64,000 nt of DNA from Tous-C4FEB sp044356555 (GTDB lineage: Bacteria; Verrucomicrobiota; Verrucomicrobiia; Opitutales; Opitutaceae), in assembly GCA_044356555.1 (NCBI GenBank), contig JBIKWB010000004.1, positions 143,744 through 207,743 on the forward strand. Direction: 5' to 3'. The notes below the pieces were generated by a model. It searched no databases and had not been told where the DNA came from. It saw only the letters and a program-made list of their open reading frames with translations. The translations under genes and the position numbers were made by a program. This document shows, piece by piece, positions 50,460 to 59,970 of the stretch; the first letter of the stretch is position 1; each line of letters begins with the position of its first letter.

Positions 50460-53330
50460 TCACTTCCCGGGTAGCACCGTCGCGCGCGACACGCGGTCGC
50501 GGCCAAGGTAGCTTTTGGCCAGCGCGCTCAATTCATCGGTGGTGATGCCTTCGAGGTCGGTGATCCGCGTGCGCGCCCGGTCGAGCATCTCGGGCTTCTT
50601 TTGGGCCTGGGAGAGCACGTTGGTGAGCCAGTAGGCGTTATTGCGCGAGGATTCCCTCGCCGCGGTGAGCGCCGGCTGGCGGGCGCGGTTGAGTTCCTCC
50701 GCTGTGACGCCGTTCACCGCCAAATCGTCGGCGAGGGCGATCGCGGCCTCCGCGATCTTGTCCGCTGCCGAAGGGTCGATGTCGATCGAGGTCACGAGGT
50801 AACCGTAGCCGGGATAGGTTTCGCTGGCCATGCTCTGGGCGCGCGGGCTGTAGGTGCCGCCCATGTCCTCGCGGAGTTTCACGCGCAGACGGTCGCTGTA
50901 GATGCCCGCCAGCAGCGTGAGTCGGCGGGCGCGTTGGGCGTCGAAGCCGTCATTGGTCGGCCAGTAAAGGGCGACGAGGCCTTTCGGAATTTTCGATGAA
51001 ATCGTGTAGTTCTTCGTGAACGGCTGCGCCGGGAAGGACACTTTGAGGAGTTCCGCGAGCGCAGGCTTCGATTCGCGCGGCGGGAGCGCGCCGAGAGTCT
51101 TGGCGACGGCATCGACGGTGGCGTCAACGTCGAGATCGCCGACGATGGCGACTTCGATCGACCCACGGGTGAGCTGGGGCGTGAGCCAGGCGCGGACCTC
51201 GTTGAGCGTGCGCGCCATGATGAGAGGCTTCGGCGGCAGCCCAAAGCGGGGATCGCCATTGGCGATGAGGTTGGCCACCTCAGTCGCGATCGGTCCAGTC
51301 GGAGTATTTGCGACGGTGCCGTAAATCATGTCCAGCGATTGCTGATTTTGACGAAAACCTTCGGCCCGGTAGCCGGGATCGGTGAGACGGGCGGCGAACA
51401 ACTGCAACGTGAGCAACAAATCCTCCCGGGTGGTCCCGGCAGGGCCGGTTCCGCGGCCGCCGCGCGCGGCTGAAACGGTCGGATAAGCCAGAACGAAAGC
51501 ATCGGGCGTTGTCTGCAACGAGGCCCCGGCATTGCGACCCGCGAGGATGCGCCGAAGGTCGTCCATGCTGTGCTTGCCCAAGCCGCCGCCGTTGAAAACG
51601 CCGCTGCCGATCTGCGCCAAACCGCGCTGGTCGGCCGGCTCGGTCATGGATCCATTGCCCACGCGAGCGCTGACCATGATGCGACCGGCGTCGAAGTCGG
51701 TCCACTTGAGATTCAGCCGCACCCCGTTGGCGAACGTCACGAGAGTGAGATCGAGATCCGCCACGTGCTCGCGTTTCATGACTTTGCCCGGCGGGCCAAA
51801 ATCCGTGTAGGCCCAAGCCCGGGCCTCTTCGGCGGCTTTTGGCAGCACCGCCACGACCCGTGATTCCTCGTAGGCCGCGTCGATCGCGGCGACGGCATCG
51901 CCGGAGATCTTCGCGTTGCCGGTGACCATGACGTAGAGGCCGTTGCCGGAGAAAGCCTCCCGAAGGGCTGCGGCGCATTCGTCCAAGGTCACCTTTTCCA
52001 GCGCCGGTTTCAGCAGCGCGAGCCGGTCGGCGGACGAGGTGAACACCTCCTCGGCCACGAGACTGGCGAGCAGGACGCCCGCGACGGTGCCGGAGCGGCG
52101 CGTCGAGGCCGACTTCACGGCCTGCTCAAGCCCGCTGACATAGCTCACGACCACTTCCTTGAGCTCATCGGGCTGGAAACCATGCTCCAGCGCGCGCCGG
52201 AGTTCCTGTTCGCCCAACGCCAGGGCCGCCTGCCAACGATCGGCCTTGCACGTCAGCTCAACGGAGGCGTCGCGAACGAACTTGAAGCTCTCGCTGACCG
52301 AGGCGGCGGCCTGCACGAAGGGCGCCGCTTCCTTCTTCGCGAGTTCGGAGAATCGCCGGTTGAGGATGGCGAACGCCAGCGCGGTGGGCAGTTTTCGAAT
52401 GCGGTTGGCGGCCGTGTCCGGTGCAGGCTTGTAGGCGGTGATGCACTTCAGCGACACCCGGGTGGACGGTGCTTCCGGTTCCGGGTGGTAGCCCGCGCGC
52501 ACGCCGTCGAACGTTGCGATGGTGCCGAGCGACGGCTCGGGTTTCGCCGGGGCGCGGGGTTTGAGGGCCGCAAACGTCGCCACGATCTGGCGCTCCACCG
52601 CCGGTGCCTCGACGTCGCCCACGACGACGACGACCATCTTTTCCGGGCGATACCACGTGTTCCAGAATTCCACGAAACGTTCGCGCGGCGCCCGCTCGAT
52701 GACTTCTTGCAACCCGATCGGCATGCGGGAGGGCAGACGCGTCGTGCCCAAGACGAACTGGAGTTGGGCGAGCTGCGTGCGGTAGGCGATCGTGTCGCGC
52801 GACCGTTTCTCGCTGAGGATGACACCGCGTTCCTTGTCGATTTCCTCTGTCCTGAGGAGCAGTCCGCCCGCATCGTCGGCCAAGACGCGCAGGCCTTCGG
52901 CCAACGTGGCCTCCTTCGTATCGGGCAGCTCCAGCATATACTGCGTGCGGTCCAAACCCGTGGAGGCGTTGGTATCGCCGCCGAAACTCATACCCATGCG
53001 TTGGAAAAACTCGACCAGCGTGCCGGGAGCAAAGTTCTCGCCGCCGTTGAACGCCATGTGTTCGAGGAAATGCGCGACACCGCGCTGGTTTTCCTCCTCA
53101 TGCAGCGAACCGGCGAGCACGAGCAGGCGCAGCGAAGCCCGGCCCTTGGGCTCGCGGTTTGGGTAGATGACGTAGCGCAGCCCGTTCTCCAGCACGCCGA
53201 ACTTCGCGGCCGGGTCGGGTTTGAGATCGCTCGCCTCATGCGCGAAGCGCGGCGTGACCGCGAGCAGCGGCGCGACGAACAGCGCGAGAACAAGAAACAG
53301 GCGACGGATGGTCGCGGCACAGGTGAACAT
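50460..53330 (-). CDS. M16-family zinc metalloprotease (pitrilysin-like)
   Basis: A 956-aa double-length M16 protease. Signal peptide MFTCAATIRRLFLVLALFVA, so periplasmic. The inverted zinc motif HxxEH is in GVAHFLEHMAFNGG, and the third ligand Glu is expected in the KERGVILSEKRSRD helix. Later M16 halves follow (VVVVVGDVEAPAVE; IEVAIVGDLDVDATVDA). M16 proteases degrade unfolded peptides inside a closed chamber. Start chosen at the signal-bearing ATG; the open frame extends upstream into the receptor gene. Operon position between a TonB receptor and a thioredoxin suggests cleavage of an imported substrate. Confidence 0.93.
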   Translation of the reverse strand: MFTCAATIRRLFLVLALFVAPLLAVTPRFAHEASDLKPDPAAKFGVLENGLRYVIYPNREPKGRASLRLLVLAGSLHEEENQRGVAHFLEHMAFNGGENFAPGTLVEFFQRMGMSFGGDTNASTGLDRTQYMLELPDTKEATLAEGLRVLADDAGGLLLRTEEIDKERGVILSEKRSRDTIAYRTQLAQLQFVLGTTRLPSRMPIGLQEVIERAPRERFVEFWNTWYRPEKMVVVVVGDVEAPAVERQIVATFAALKPRAPAKPEPSLGTIATFDGVRAGYHPEPEAPSTRVSLKCITAYKPAPDTAANRIRKLPTALAFAILNRRFSELAKKEAAPFVQAAASVSESFKFVRDASVELTCKADRWQAALALGEQELRRALEHGFQPDELKEVVVSYVSGLEQAVKSASTRRSGTVAGVLLASLVAEEVFTSSADRLALLKPALEKVTLDECAAALREAFSGNGLYVMVTGNAKISGDAVAAIDAAYEESRVVAVLPKAAEEARAWAYTDFGPPGKVMKREHVADLDLTLVTFANGVRLNLKWTDFDAGRIMVSARVGNGSMTEPADQRGLAQIGSGVFNGGGLGKHSMDDLRRILAGRNAGASLQTTPDAFVLAYPTVSAARGGRGTGPAGTTREDLLLTLQLFAARLTDPGYRAEGFRQNQQSLDMIYGTVANTPTGPIATEVANLIANGDPRFGLPPKPLIMARTLNEVRAWLTPQLTRGSIEVAIVGDLDVDATVDAVAKTLGALPPRESKPALAELLKVSFPAQPFTKNYTISSKIPKGLVALYWPTNDGFDAQRARRLTLLAGIYSDRLRVKLREDMGGTYSPRAQSMASETYPGYGYLVTSIDIDPSAADKIAEAAIALADDLAVNGVTAEELNRARQPALTAARESSRNNAYWLTNVLSQAQKKPEMLDRARTRITDLEGITTDELSALAKSYLGRDRVSRATVLPGK

Positions 53331-53416
53331 GGAGTTTGGAGGATACATTCGGAGGTAAGTTGAACGGTGGAGGCCGCGAATTTGCGCCGGCCGGCGGGTC
53401 GGGAACAGGGTTGGGC

Positions 53417-56400
53417 TCAGAAGTTCTTGCGCACGGTGAGCGTGTAGGTCGCGAGCCGCGCGTCGCCATAAGAGCTGATATAGTAGGGGGTGCGGAAGGC
53501 GTCGAAGGGAGGGGTTTTGTTCAGAACGTTCTGCACGCCGATTTGCAGCTCGGTGCGGCTGAGAGCGCGCCGAAACCACGAGGCGTCGCCCGCCGTGGCT
53601 TGAGGGAAGCGTCGCGCGACGAACACGTCGTGGTAATGCTGGCTCGGAATGCGGTCGGAACCCTGAGGGGCCACGCTGGCGAGGCGCTGCAGCGAGGAAT
53701 CCACAAACCGCGCCGACCAGCCGAACGTCCACTGGTTGTAGTCGCAGCTCAACCCGGCCCCGGCCTTAAATTTCACGTAGCCCGGAGTGCCGATAAATTC
53801 GGTCAGCGGGGCGTTGACGGTGGCCTGCACCCGGTAGTGCATCCACCAAGTGGCTGTGCTCCAAAAATTCCACACCCCGAATCGGGCCGTGCGCCGGCTG
53901 TAGTTGACCGAGGCGTCGTAGCTCTCGGTCAGCGCTTGGTTGAGGTTCATACTGCGCGCATCGACCGACGTGATGGAACCGACGGGATACGGATCGCCCG
54001 TTGCCGGTGTGTCGCGCTCAACGCGGTCGGGCAGAAAGTCTTCGAAGTTGACCACGTTCTGCACGCTCAGCGTCGCGATGTTGTCGATCTTCTTGATCTG
54101 CGAAAAGCCCACCGAGACGCGCAGCCCCGTGAGTTTCTTCGGCTCCCAAACCAAGCCCACGCTTATGTCCTCACCCCATTCGGGCTTGATGTCGGGGTTG
54201 GTGCCCGAGGTGAAGTTGACGGTGGTGGAGGCATTGCCGCGCTTGGGATCGGTCACGCGGGTCGAGGATATGTTTGGCGTGGCCACCGACTGGTTGTAGG
54301 TCGGCGGGCGAAAGGCTTCGCTGTAGGATGCGCGCAACAGCAGATCTTGAAACGGCCGGTAACGCAGGCCGTAGGTCGGCGTGGTGGCGTTGTAGCGGGT
54401 CTTGTTACGGACAATGTTAGCCGTCGCCGAAGATACGAGCGCGGTGGCGGTGGTGACCTTAAACCGCTCGTCGCGACCCGCCACTTGAAAGTCGAGCTGG
54501 CGCAGCAGCGGCCAGTTCTTCTTGGCGCCCAGCACCGGCACCCACACTTCGGCATATAAGGCGTCCGTGCCGCGGCTTCGGGCGGGGATGACGAAGAAGG
54601 AGTTGGGCGGGGTGTTGTAAACGGTGTCCGATCGATAGGTGGGGATCACTTCCTTCCGGTAGCTGAACGTCGCGGCGAGTTTGATCGGGCCGGCAGGCAG
54701 AGACCAGAGCGGGCCGGCTGATCTGAGGGCGTATTCTTCGAGGGTATTCTTCGAACTCAGATTGAGCCGCCCAAGGTAAGGAGTCAGGTTCAACGGATAG
54801 GCGACCGTGTCGCGAAAGGGATTCAAAACCCCGCTGTTGAAATCGTTGTTCATCGGCGTCGTGTTGAGCGCGACCTGTGATTGAGTCGTCCGGGCGCGGT
54901 TCCAAGTGAGGTCGGCGTGCAGCCGCCATTCATGCGGGAGGCTGACAATCACGCCGGCAAGAGCGCGGAGATTGACCAGCTGCAGCGCGAACTCCCCGAT
55001 GGCGTCCGCGGGATCCGTGGGGATGGAAAGGCGCACAACCTGGCCGAAAGGATTGGTCGGCGCGGCGGCGGCGACCGAAAAATTGGCCGTGGCGGAAAAC
55101 GGCATCTGCTCGGAGTTTTGGTTGATATTGGTGCTGCGGCGGTATTCGACGAACGCCTCGAGCCACGGGTAGAACTGCCGGGATAGCTTCACCTGCTGGG
55201 CCGTGACGGTGCCCGGCGACCCGATCATGTAGCGGGCGGCTCCGTTCTGGTGGGTGGGGGCGAGATCGTAGTTGTAGGTGCCGGCCCTGCTTTGCAGCGC
55301 AGCCCGCGTGACGGCCAGATTACCTCCGGCAAAACCGGCCGGCACCGAGGTGTAGGTGGCGGTGCCGGGGCCAAACAGCGGTGTGTTGGTGTTGCTGCGG
55401 ATGTTCGGCGTCGCGCCCAAGGGCTGCGAATTGGGTGGGAGAAAGAAAGTCGGTGAATTCTGCCGGATCGACGCGAGGCCGTCCTGCACGAAGCTGCGGT
55501 CCTGAACCAACAGCGCCTTGGTGTCGGAGTAGCTGCCCGTCACCATCACCTGCGTCTTGCCGCCTTCCAGCGACATTCCGCCGGCAAAGTTCACGCTGCG
55601 GATCGGCGCATCGCTTGAAAACGTGTTGTTGAAGGACGTGCTCACCTGGACGCCGACATAATTGCGGCGGAGCACGACGTTGATGACCCCGCCGACCGCG
55701 CTCGCGCCGTAGATACCGGAGGCGGCCGAAGGCAGCACTTCGATGCGATCAATTGCAGCGAGGGGCACGCCGTTGATGTCGGACTGGTTGCCGGTGGCGA
55801 GCAGGTTGTAGTCGGCGGGTCGGCGCCCGTCGATTAGAACCAAGGTGTGGTCGGTGCCGAGGCCGCGGAGGTTGAAGGAACTAAAATTCCCGTTGTTGGC
55901 GGAGAAATTGTTCGGTGCCTCGGTCGCATCCATCGGCAGCCGCTGGCGAAGGAAATTCTCCACGCTGGTAGCACCCGATTGTTCGATGGCCCGGCGTTCA
56001 AAGATAAGATACGGCTGCGCGTCATCCATCGTGCGGGGCAGGTCCACGTTCGCACTCTGGAACGGTTGCACCCGGTTGCTACCGACCTCGTAGGGATCGA
56101 GCACCGTCGCTGCACCGGCTCGCACGAGGTAGGGCTCGAGCTTGGTGACATCGAGGGCCTTGCGCATTGTTTGGCCGGTGAGTGCGAGATCCTCGCCCGC
56201 GCCCACCACCACGTTTGCGATGTGGAGGGGCTGGTAGCCGTCGGCCGTGGCAATCAATAGGTGGGTGCCAGCCTTCAGGGGGGAAAAGTAATACTCGCCA
56301 TACTTGTCCGTTCTCACCGTCTGGCCAGTCTCACTCACGGCCACGGTCACGCCGGCCGCCGGGCGGCCGTCACCCCAACCCAACGAGCCACGCACCGATC

Positions 56401-56731
56401 CTGCGGCTCGGACCGCAGGTGCGGCGGCGCCACGCACCGCGGTGACCACAAACTTGCCACCGCTATTGCGGCGGGCCCCGAATCCCGTGCCTCGCAGCAA
56501 ACGCGCGATCGCGTCCTCCGGCTCGAATTGGCCGATGACTTCGTTGGCCCGGACTTCCTTCAGATCTTCAGCGGAGAAAACCACCTCCACGGCGGCCTGC
56601 GCGGAGAAAGCCATCAACGCCGACGATCCCGGCTGGGCCCTGATTTCGAATTTCACAGGCGCCGCAAGGCCCGCAACGGCCAGATTCGCGAGTGCGAAGA
56701 CGAGAACTAGGCGGGTTCGTTTCAGAAGCAT
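53417..56731 (-). CDS. TonB-dependent receptor with STN signalling domain
   Basis: An 1104-aa receptor. After the signal peptide (MLLKRTRLVLVFALANLAVA) is an STN domain (residues ~28-85, ALMAFSAQAAVEVVFSAEDL), the part that contacts a FecR anti-sigma protein. Next is a carboxypeptidase-like beta-sandwich (GKYGEYYFSPLKAG type). The plug follows (LRGLGTDHTLVLIDGRRPAD, ASGIYGASAVGGVINVV) and the barrel ends TYTLTVRKNF, terminal Phe as usual. It follows ECF sigma and FecR genes, so its own transcription should respond to ligand. Ligand unknown. Confidence 0.94.
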   Translation of the reverse strand: MLLKRTRLVLVFALANLAVAGLAAPVKFEIRAQPGSSALMAFSAQAAVEVVFSAEDLKEVRANEVIGQFEPEDAIARLLRGTGFGARRNSGGKFVVTAVRGAAAPAVRAAGSVRGSLGWGDGRPAAGVTVAVSETGQTVRTDKYGEYYFSPLKAGTHLLIATADGYQPLHIANVVVGAGEDLALTGQTMRKALDVTKLEPYLVRAGAATVLDPYEVGSNRVQPFQSANVDLPRTMDDAQPYLIFERRAIEQSGATSVENFLRQRLPMDATEAPNNFSANNGNFSSFNLRGLGTDHTLVLIDGRRPADYNLLATGNQSDINGVPLAAIDRIEVLPSAASGIYGASAVGGVINVVLRRNYVGVQVSTSFNNTFSSDAPIRSVNFAGGMSLEGGKTQVMVTGSYSDTKALLVQDRSFVQDGLASIRQNSPTFFLPPNSQPLGATPNIRSNTNTPLFGPGTATYTSVPAGFAGGNLAVTRAALQSRAGTYNYDLAPTHQNGAARYMIGSPGTVTAQQVKLSRQFYPWLEAFVEYRRSTNINQNSEQMPFSATANFSVAAAAPTNPFGQVVRLSIPTDPADAIGEFALQLVNLRALAGVIVSLPHEWRLHADLTWNRARTTQSQVALNTTPMNNDFNSGVLNPFRDTVAYPLNLTPYLGRLNLSSKNTLEEYALRSAGPLWSLPAGPIKLAATFSYRKEVIPTYRSDTVYNTPPNSFFVIPARSRGTDALYAEVWVPVLGAKKNWPLLRQLDFQVAGRDERFKVTTATALVSSATANIVRNKTRYNATTPTYGLRYRPFQDLLLRASYSEAFRPPTYNQSVATPNISSTRVTDPKRGNASTTVNFTSGTNPDIKPEWGEDISVGLVWEPKKLTGLRVSVGFSQIKKIDNIATLSVQNVVNFEDFLPDRVERDTPATGDPYPVGSITSVDARSMNLNQALTESYDASVNYSRRTARFGVWNFWSTATWWMHYRVQATVNAPLTEFIGTPGYVKFKAGAGLSCDYNQWTFGWSARFVDSSLQRLASVAPQGSDRIPSQHYHDVFVARRFPQATAGDASWFRRALSRTELQIGVQNVLNKTPPFDAFRTPYYISSYGDARLATYTLTVRKNF

Positions 56732-56824
56732 GGGGTGTTGGCGGAGCAGGATGTTGGGAACGCGACTCTCAATGCACTACGACAAACGAGACGCGCGCCT
56801 CCCCCCGTTGAAGGGAAAAATTTT

Positions 56825-57820
56825 TCAACGCCGGGCGGGCGGGCGGGCGACGACTCGCACCGAACCGTCGGCACCGTGAACCACGCCCACCGGCAGCGCC
56901 TGCTCCACGGCCGCGAGAAAGCCTTCGAGGTCGTCGAGGCTGTAGCGGCCACCCACGCGCAGGGCGGCGGCATCGGCCGCCACGGTTACGGGCTTCACAT
57001 GGTAGGCGGCAAATCGGCCAAGCGCATCAGCCAGCGGCTCGGACTCGAAAGCCGCCTGGCCCACGCGCCACGCGGTGACGTTCTGCGCGGACTCGGGCGA
57101 AAGCGTGCGCACCGCCACGCCGGAAGCACCGAGCACGGCCTGCTCGCCCGCGCCGAGCGGGACGGGCACTTGAGCCTCCCCGGCGGCGGCGGCCGACTGC
57201 ACCCGCACGGTGCCCTCGAGCACCGTGACTTCGGCGCGACCGGCCGCGGTCGAGCGGACGTTGAACACGGTGCCGGTCACGCGCACGCCCCCCCCCGGGG
57301 TCGCGACGAAGAAAGGTCGCGCGGGATCATGCGCCACACGGAAAAACGCTTCGCCGCGCCCCAGCGTGACGCGTCGTTCGTGGCGGCCGAGGGTGATGAC
57401 GAGTTCGGTCTGCGCGTTGAGTTCGACCCGGGAGCCGTCGGCGAGCGCGAGGGCGCGTCGCTCGCCGAAACCCGTTCCGGCATTTTGCGGCCACATCGAC
57501 CAGACGAGTCCCGCAACGGCCAACGAGGCGGCGGCCGCGAGCGCGCGGCCGGCCCAGCGCCAGCGGCGATGGCGGGCGGCGACTCCGTCGATGAGCGCAT
57601 CCGCCTCGCCTGCATCGGTGAGCACGGGGAGTTGGGTGCGGAGTAGCGCGCAAAGCTCGCGGTAACGGGAAAGCAGCCAGCGATGGTCCGGATTCGCGTC
57701 CAACCAGGCGGCAAGCTCACTCTGCTCGTGGGACGTCAACGGACCGGTTTCAAGGCGGGCCGTCCACTGGGCCGCTTGTTTTTCAGTCTCTTCGCGATTG
57801 TTGTTCGGGGATACGGTCAT
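56825..57820 (-). CDS. fecR: FecR-family anti-sigma/sigma regulator
   Basis: A 331-aa protein: N-terminal DUF4880 (ETEKQAAQWTARLETGPLTS; AWLDANPDHRWLLSRYREL), one membrane helix (about 89-107, ALAAAASLAVAGLVWSMW) and a periplasmic FecR domain (ALADGSRVELNAQTEL; RGEAFFRVAHDPARPFFVAT). The end contains an STN-like part (RVGGRYSLDDLEGFLAAVEQ). It relays the signal from the receptor's STN domain to the ECF sigma factor. The start may be ATG at 57820 or an overlapping GTG at 57829. Confidence 0.93.
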   Translation of the reverse strand: MTVSPNNNREETEKQAAQWTARLETGPLTSHEQSELAAWLDANPDHRWLLSRYRELCALLRTQLPVLTDAGEADALIDGVAARHRRWRWAGRALAAAASLAVAGLVWSMWPQNAGTGFGERRALALADGSRVELNAQTELVITLGRHERRVTLGRGEAFFRVAHDPARPFFVATPGGGVRVTGTVFNVRSTAAGRAEVTVLEGTVRVQSAAAAGEAQVPVPLGAGEQAVLGASGVAVRTLSPESAQNVTAWRVGQAAFESEPLADALGRFAAYHVKPVTVAADAAALRVGGRYSLDDLEGFLAAVEQALPVGVVHGADGSVRVVARPPARR

Positions 57821-57825
57821 GGCGA

Positions 57826-58386
57826 TCACTGTCCGGCGGCGCCGCGCACGTCGTCGGCGGCGGATGGTTCATCGTTCGATTGCAACGACGCGCGCAGGAG
57901 CCGGAGCGCGCGGGAGTGTTGTTTTTCGACGGTCTTGCGGGAGATTCCGAGCCGGGCTGCGGCCTCCGGATGCGTGCAGCCACGGAGCGTGCATAGTATG
58001 AGCACCGCCCGGCAACCCGGCGGCAAACGCGAGATGGCCAACTCTGTCGCCGCCCATTCCTGCCGCGCCATCACGACGCGCTCAACGCCGGGCGCCTGCG
58101 CGGGCGAAAGCTCAATGATGTTGCTATCAGCCGACTGCACCGGGGCGATTTCGCGGCGCTTGAGCTGGTTGATGGCAAGGCGGCGGGCGGTCGTGAAGAG
58201 CAAACCTTCCGGCCGACCGACCGCTTCTTTCTCCATCGTGCGGTAGACGCGCGCATAGGCGTCGTGCGCCACGTCCTGTGCATCGGAACGGTTGCCCAGC
58301 AGCCGGGCCAAGTAACGCCGCAACGGCGCGAGGGTCGCGCGGTAGAGCGACGTAAACTCGCGAAGTCGTGGGTCGGGATCGGACAT
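57826..58386 (-). CDS. ECF-type RNA polymerase sigma factor (FecI-like)
   Basis: A 186-aa sigma-70 group 4 factor: region 2 in YLARLLGNRSDAQDVAHDAY, then LLFTTARRLAINQLKRRE; region 4 in ISRLPPGCRAVLILCTLRGC and HPEAAARLGISRKTVEKQHS. It ends within the start of FecR, so the two are coupled. It should direct transcription of the downstream receptor operon. Confidence 0.94.
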   Translation of the reverse strand: MSDPDPRLREFTSLYRATLAPLRRYLARLLGNRSDAQDVAHDAYARVYRTMEKEAVGRPEGLLFTTARRLAINQLKRREIAPVQSADSNIIELSPAQAPGVERVVMARQEWAATELAISRLPPGCRAVLILCTLRGCTHPEAAARLGISRKTVEKQHSRALRLLRASLQSNDEPSAADDVRGAAGQ

Positions 58387-58774
58387 CGGAGGGGTTTCCT
58401 ACCGCCGGCGCGGTCCGGAGTAAAACTGCAATGTGCGGGTGGCGGGCATCGATTGTGTTACCCACCACGACAATCGAGGCGGCCCGCCCCCCCCCTTCGC
58501 AGTGGTGATTCGGGATACATTCGTCCGGAAAAACCCGACCGAGCGACATCGTCCGCTTACATCAATGCACTCGGGATGACGGCAGGCATTTTGCCGAAGC
58601 GGCCCGATTCTCTGGGGTCGATGCCCACCCTTGTTGGAGTGAATTTCCGGTCGGCTCATCGTGCAGCAGATTCCTCCGACTTGTGACCGCCGAGAGAACT
58701 GTTTTTCTGTTATGCCGAGGAGCCAGCCGCCGCAGCTTCGCCCGTCCTATGCTAAAACTATAGGCGGGGCACAT
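58387..58774. other. Gap upstream of the ECF sigma gene; holds a long inverted repeat
   Basis: No gene. At 58441-58488 an interrupted hairpin has inner arms TCGATTGT/ACAATCGA (58449-58456, 58470-58477) and outer arms GGCGGGC/GCCCGCC. It could end transcripts from the Fic gene (58775) or take part in control of the sigma operon. The sigma promoter must lie in this gap but could not be placed. Confidence 0.5.
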
Positions 58775-59386
58775 CTAACTTCGCGCAAACTCCAGCATCG
58801 GCCCGAAATCCTGCCCATCGGCCGCCCGCACGGCGGCGAGGTAGCGGGCGCGGATTTCTCCGACCGCGACCAGATTCGAGCCCGCACCCCAAGTCAGCGG
58901 CGCACCACGGCCAGCCGCGACCACAATGTCGGCGACGAGCCGCGCGTGACGCCCGTTGCCGTTGGGCCACGGATGGATGACCACCAACTGATGGTGCAGG
59001 CGCACCGCCACCTCGTGCAGCGGGTAGCTCGCATACTGCAGTTGGGTCCGCGCGTCGTCGAAAGCGTTGCGCACACCCTCAGTGATGCGGGGCACGGCCC
59101 AGCCGAGATTTTTCTCCGTCGTGCGGTAGCGTCCGGCCCAGCGCCACACGCCGCGAAACATCCGGCGGTGCAACTCCCGCCCAAAAGCGTCGCTCAGCAG
59201 ATCCGTGCGCGCGAGCGCCCGCGGTCGCATCGCCCAAACTCGCGCGGTGTTGATCCCCAGCCGTTCGACTTGGTTGAGCTGAGCCCGTATCGCCAAGCTG
59301 GGAATCAATTCCAACTGCTCCTCCGATGTGAGCGGCGTGGCCCCGTCCTCGACGGGAAACAGGTCGAGATCGTCCCCCGGACTCAC
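58775..59386 (-). CDS. Mobile mystery protein B (Fic-family AMP-transferase toxin)
   Basis: A 203-aa Fic protein. The active-site loop is HPWPNGNGRHARLVADI, a variant of HxFx(D/E)GNGRxxR with Trp for Phe and Asn for the acid. ELHRRMFRGVWRWAGRYRTT precedes it. The whole pattern matches mobile mystery protein B. It overlaps its partner at 59383 by four bases. Fic enzymes modify targets with AMP; the partner is expected to control it. Confidence 0.92.
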   Translation of the reverse strand: MSPGDDLDLFPVEDGATPLTSEEQLELIPSLAIRAQLNQVERLGINTARVWAMRPRALARTDLLSDAFGRELHRRMFRGVWRWAGRYRTTEKNLGWAVPRITEGVRNAFDDARTQLQYASYPLHEVAVRLHHQLVVIHPWPNGNGRHARLVADIVVAAGRGAPLTWGAGSNLVAVGEIRARYLAAVRAADGQDFGPMLEFARS

Positions 59387-59814
59387 GCGGTCGGAGGCGC
59401 AGGTCGCACCGGTTTCAGATCCCCCACCGCCTGACCTTCCAACGCCATCGAATGCTCCGTCGCCGCCAAATGCGCCCGCGCGGGATCATGCCGCGCTGCC
59501 AGCTCGGCAAACGACTCAGCCACCCCCGCCCGCGGCACCACAAAGTATACGAGCTCACACTCCATCGCCTCGGCCGCCCGTTGCAGCGACTTCAGACTAA
59601 TCGCCCCGCGCGCTTCCGCCGTTTCCAGTTGGGCATAGGATTGCCGGGTCATGCCGAGCTTGGCCGCCAGGCCAGCCTGAGTCGCGCCCGCGCTCTCCCG
59701 CACCGCCCGCAGCCAACCGCGCACCGGTCGACGCGCCGCCGCCCGCGCGTTCTTTAACGCGTCCACCTGTTGATCGAGCCCCTTAAGCACGATGTCTCGA
59801 ATCCCGCTATTCAT
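59383..59814 (-). CDS. Mobile mystery protein A (HTH antitoxin)
   Basis: A 143-aa protein with a Cro/C1-type HTH: VRESAGATQAGLAAKLGMTR, then QSYAQLETAEARGAISLKSL, matching mobile mystery protein A, and a C-terminal tail. It precedes the Fic gene and has three operator-like sequences just upstream (59815-59892), so it likely represses its own transcription. Confidence 0.92.
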   Translation of the reverse strand: MNSGIRDIVLKGLDQQVDALKNARAAARRPVRGWLRAVRESAGATQAGLAAKLGMTRQSYAQLETAEARGAISLKSLQRAAEAMECELVYFVVPRAGVAESFAELAARHDPARAHLAATEHSMALEGQAVGDLKPVRPAPPTA

Positions 59815-59910
59815 GCAGTCTATAAACTGCTTTTTTCGTTATTTTGCAAGTTATAACCTGACTTTTAGGTCGATTAGCAGGTTAAAAACTGCTTACTTTA
59901 GTCAGGTTAT
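59815..59910. promoter_or_regulatory. Three operator-like sites upstream of mobile mystery protein A
   Basis: Near-palindromes GCAGTCTATAAACTGC (59815-59830), CAAGTTATAACCTG (59847-59860) and GCAGGTTAAAAACTGC (59877-59892) share the form CAGGTTATAACCTG, with a half-site GTCAGGTTAT at 59901. They are 30-32 bases apart, about three helical turns, and the first touches the start codon. The AT-rich DNA stands out from the surroundings. Confidence 0.7.
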
Positions 59911-59970
59911 TTCCAAATATCCAGCTCTCGGGTCGTTGCCGTTCCCCGCCCGCCTCCAGTCCCTGAGCCT

